From contig NZ_LWCS01000038.1 of NCBI RefSeq assembly GCF_001650495.1, positions 1 to 57,930 on the forward strand: a stretch of DNA of 57,930 nt, given 5' to 3'. Both the position numbers and the translations under genes were made by a program. The stretch's first letter is position 1, and every line of letters starts with the position of its first letter. Source of the DNA: Mycolicibacterium iranicum (lineage in GTDB: Bacteria > Actinomycetota > Actinomycetes > Mycobacteriales > Mycobacteriaceae). Positions 57,778 through 57,930 of the stretch are shown here, piece after piece. The notes beneath the pieces were generated by a model. It was not told where the DNA came from, did no database searches, and saw only the letters and a list, made by a program, of their open reading frames with translations.

Positions 57778-57930
57778 TCAGGCCGGCGGCAGCATTCCCG
57801 GCGCGGTGTTCGGATCGACCGGAACCGGGACGCCGACAGCAGGCCGCGGCGGCGGAGCGTTCGGGTCGGGCGGCGGCGCATTGGGGTCCGGCGGCGGCGG
57901 CGGAGCGTTCGGGTCCGGCGGCGGTGGGGG
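57778..57930 (-). CDS. apa: Partial proline-rich secreted protein (Apa-like), 3' end
   Basis: The last 50 codons of a gene that enters from the right edge; the stop TGA is at 57780-57778. The visible tail repeats PPPDPNAPPP three times and ends VPVPVDPNTAPGMLPPA. DPNAPPPP repeats occur in the mycobacterial alanine/proline-rich glycoprotein Apa (MPT32), and the order proline-rich protein, 100-aa membrane protein, alcohol dehydrogenase equals Rv1860-Rv1862 from memory. The body of the protein is outside the window, so the name is tentative; another Pro-rich envelope protein could look alike. Confidence 0.6.
   Translation of the reverse strand, partial: PPPPPDPNAPPPPPDPNAPPPDPNAPPPRPAVGVPVPVDPNTAPGMLPPA

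Noticed and set aside
1..57930. Search for tRNA, rRNA, CRISPR arrays, insertion sequences or prophage genes
   Set aside because: No tRNA-like cloverleaf, rRNA stretch, direct-repeat/spacer array, transposase or integrase was seen. The only repeat-family element is the broken 13E12 HNH gene. This was inspection by eye, not a search program.

Overview
The window is about 58 kb of high-GC actinobacterial chromosome and is almost certainly from a Mycobacterium (probably a Mycolicibacterium-type environmental species). The diagnostic genes are a PcaA-like cyclopropane mycolic acid synthase, an antigen 85 mycolyltransferase, CYP124, GlnA3, BfrA, mycobacterial lipoproteins, a broken 13E12-family HNH gene and the edge of an Apa-like proline-rich secreted protein. 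Partial gene order recalls the M. tuberculosis blocks Rv1876-Rv1879 (bfrA, MFS, glnA3, amidohydrolase), Rv1866-Rv1867 (double CaiB/BaiF CoA-transferase, thiolase-like) and Rv1860-Rv1862 (apa, small membrane protein, alcohol dehydrogenase). These comparisons are from memory, not from a search. A lon gene is present, which M. tuberculosis lacks.

Layout. 1-10.7 kb: Pro-rich DUF7159-type membrane protein, threonine dehydratase, thioesterase, agmatinase, mycolate cyclopropane synthase, small proteins, an SRPBCC protein whose stop codon lies in a 26-bp tandem repeat, CYP124, a secreted protein, a GT4 glycosyltransferase and a Tat/lipobox dienelactone hydrolase. 10.8-14.8 kb: operon of two D-aminoacylase-like amidohydrolases around an NTF2-like protein. 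14.8-15.7 kb: ArsR/SRPBCC pair with a perfect 13-bp inverted-repeat operator. 15.7-20.8 kb: MFS exporter, AhpD-like protein, GlnA3 and an amidohydrolase on one strand (a split FluG-like pair). 20.9-22.4 kb: bfrA, divergent from a 210-aa protein and bfd, with IdeR-like boxes between. 22.5-28.2 kb: enoyl-CoA hydratase, EthD protein, FUSC transporter, thioesterase and FAD monooxygenase with palindromic operators.

28.2-34.3 kb: a frameshifted 13E12/HNH pseudogene, then a GntR regulator, allophanate hydrolase, a biuret-hydrolase-like cysteine hydrolase and an NCS2/AzgA-like permease. This looks like a complete import-and-degrade cassette for biuret or a related ureide. 34.3-40.6 kb: lipoprotein, TetR plus membrane protein, a histidine-motif TPR protein, nucleoside deaminase, GH13 enzyme and DUF1810. 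40.9-46.9 kb: antigen 85, SDR, lon (stress-type promoter), TfoX-like, EndoIII-like and a lipoprotein. 46.9-57.9 kb: malate dehydrogenase, thiolase-like and CoA-transferase genes, phosphoketolase, CPBP protease, CGNR regulator facing a small gene across a palindromic operator, alcohol dehydrogenase, GlsB/YeaQ-family protein and the partial Apa-like gene.

A recurring theme is a TANNNT hexamer 6-9 nt before a start codon that has no Shine-Dalgarno sequence, seen at more than ten genes. This is the expected signature of mycobacterial leaderless transcripts and helped choose several starts. I saw no rRNA, tRNA, CRISPR array, intact IS element or prophage. Gene functions are family-level inferences from the translated sequences.
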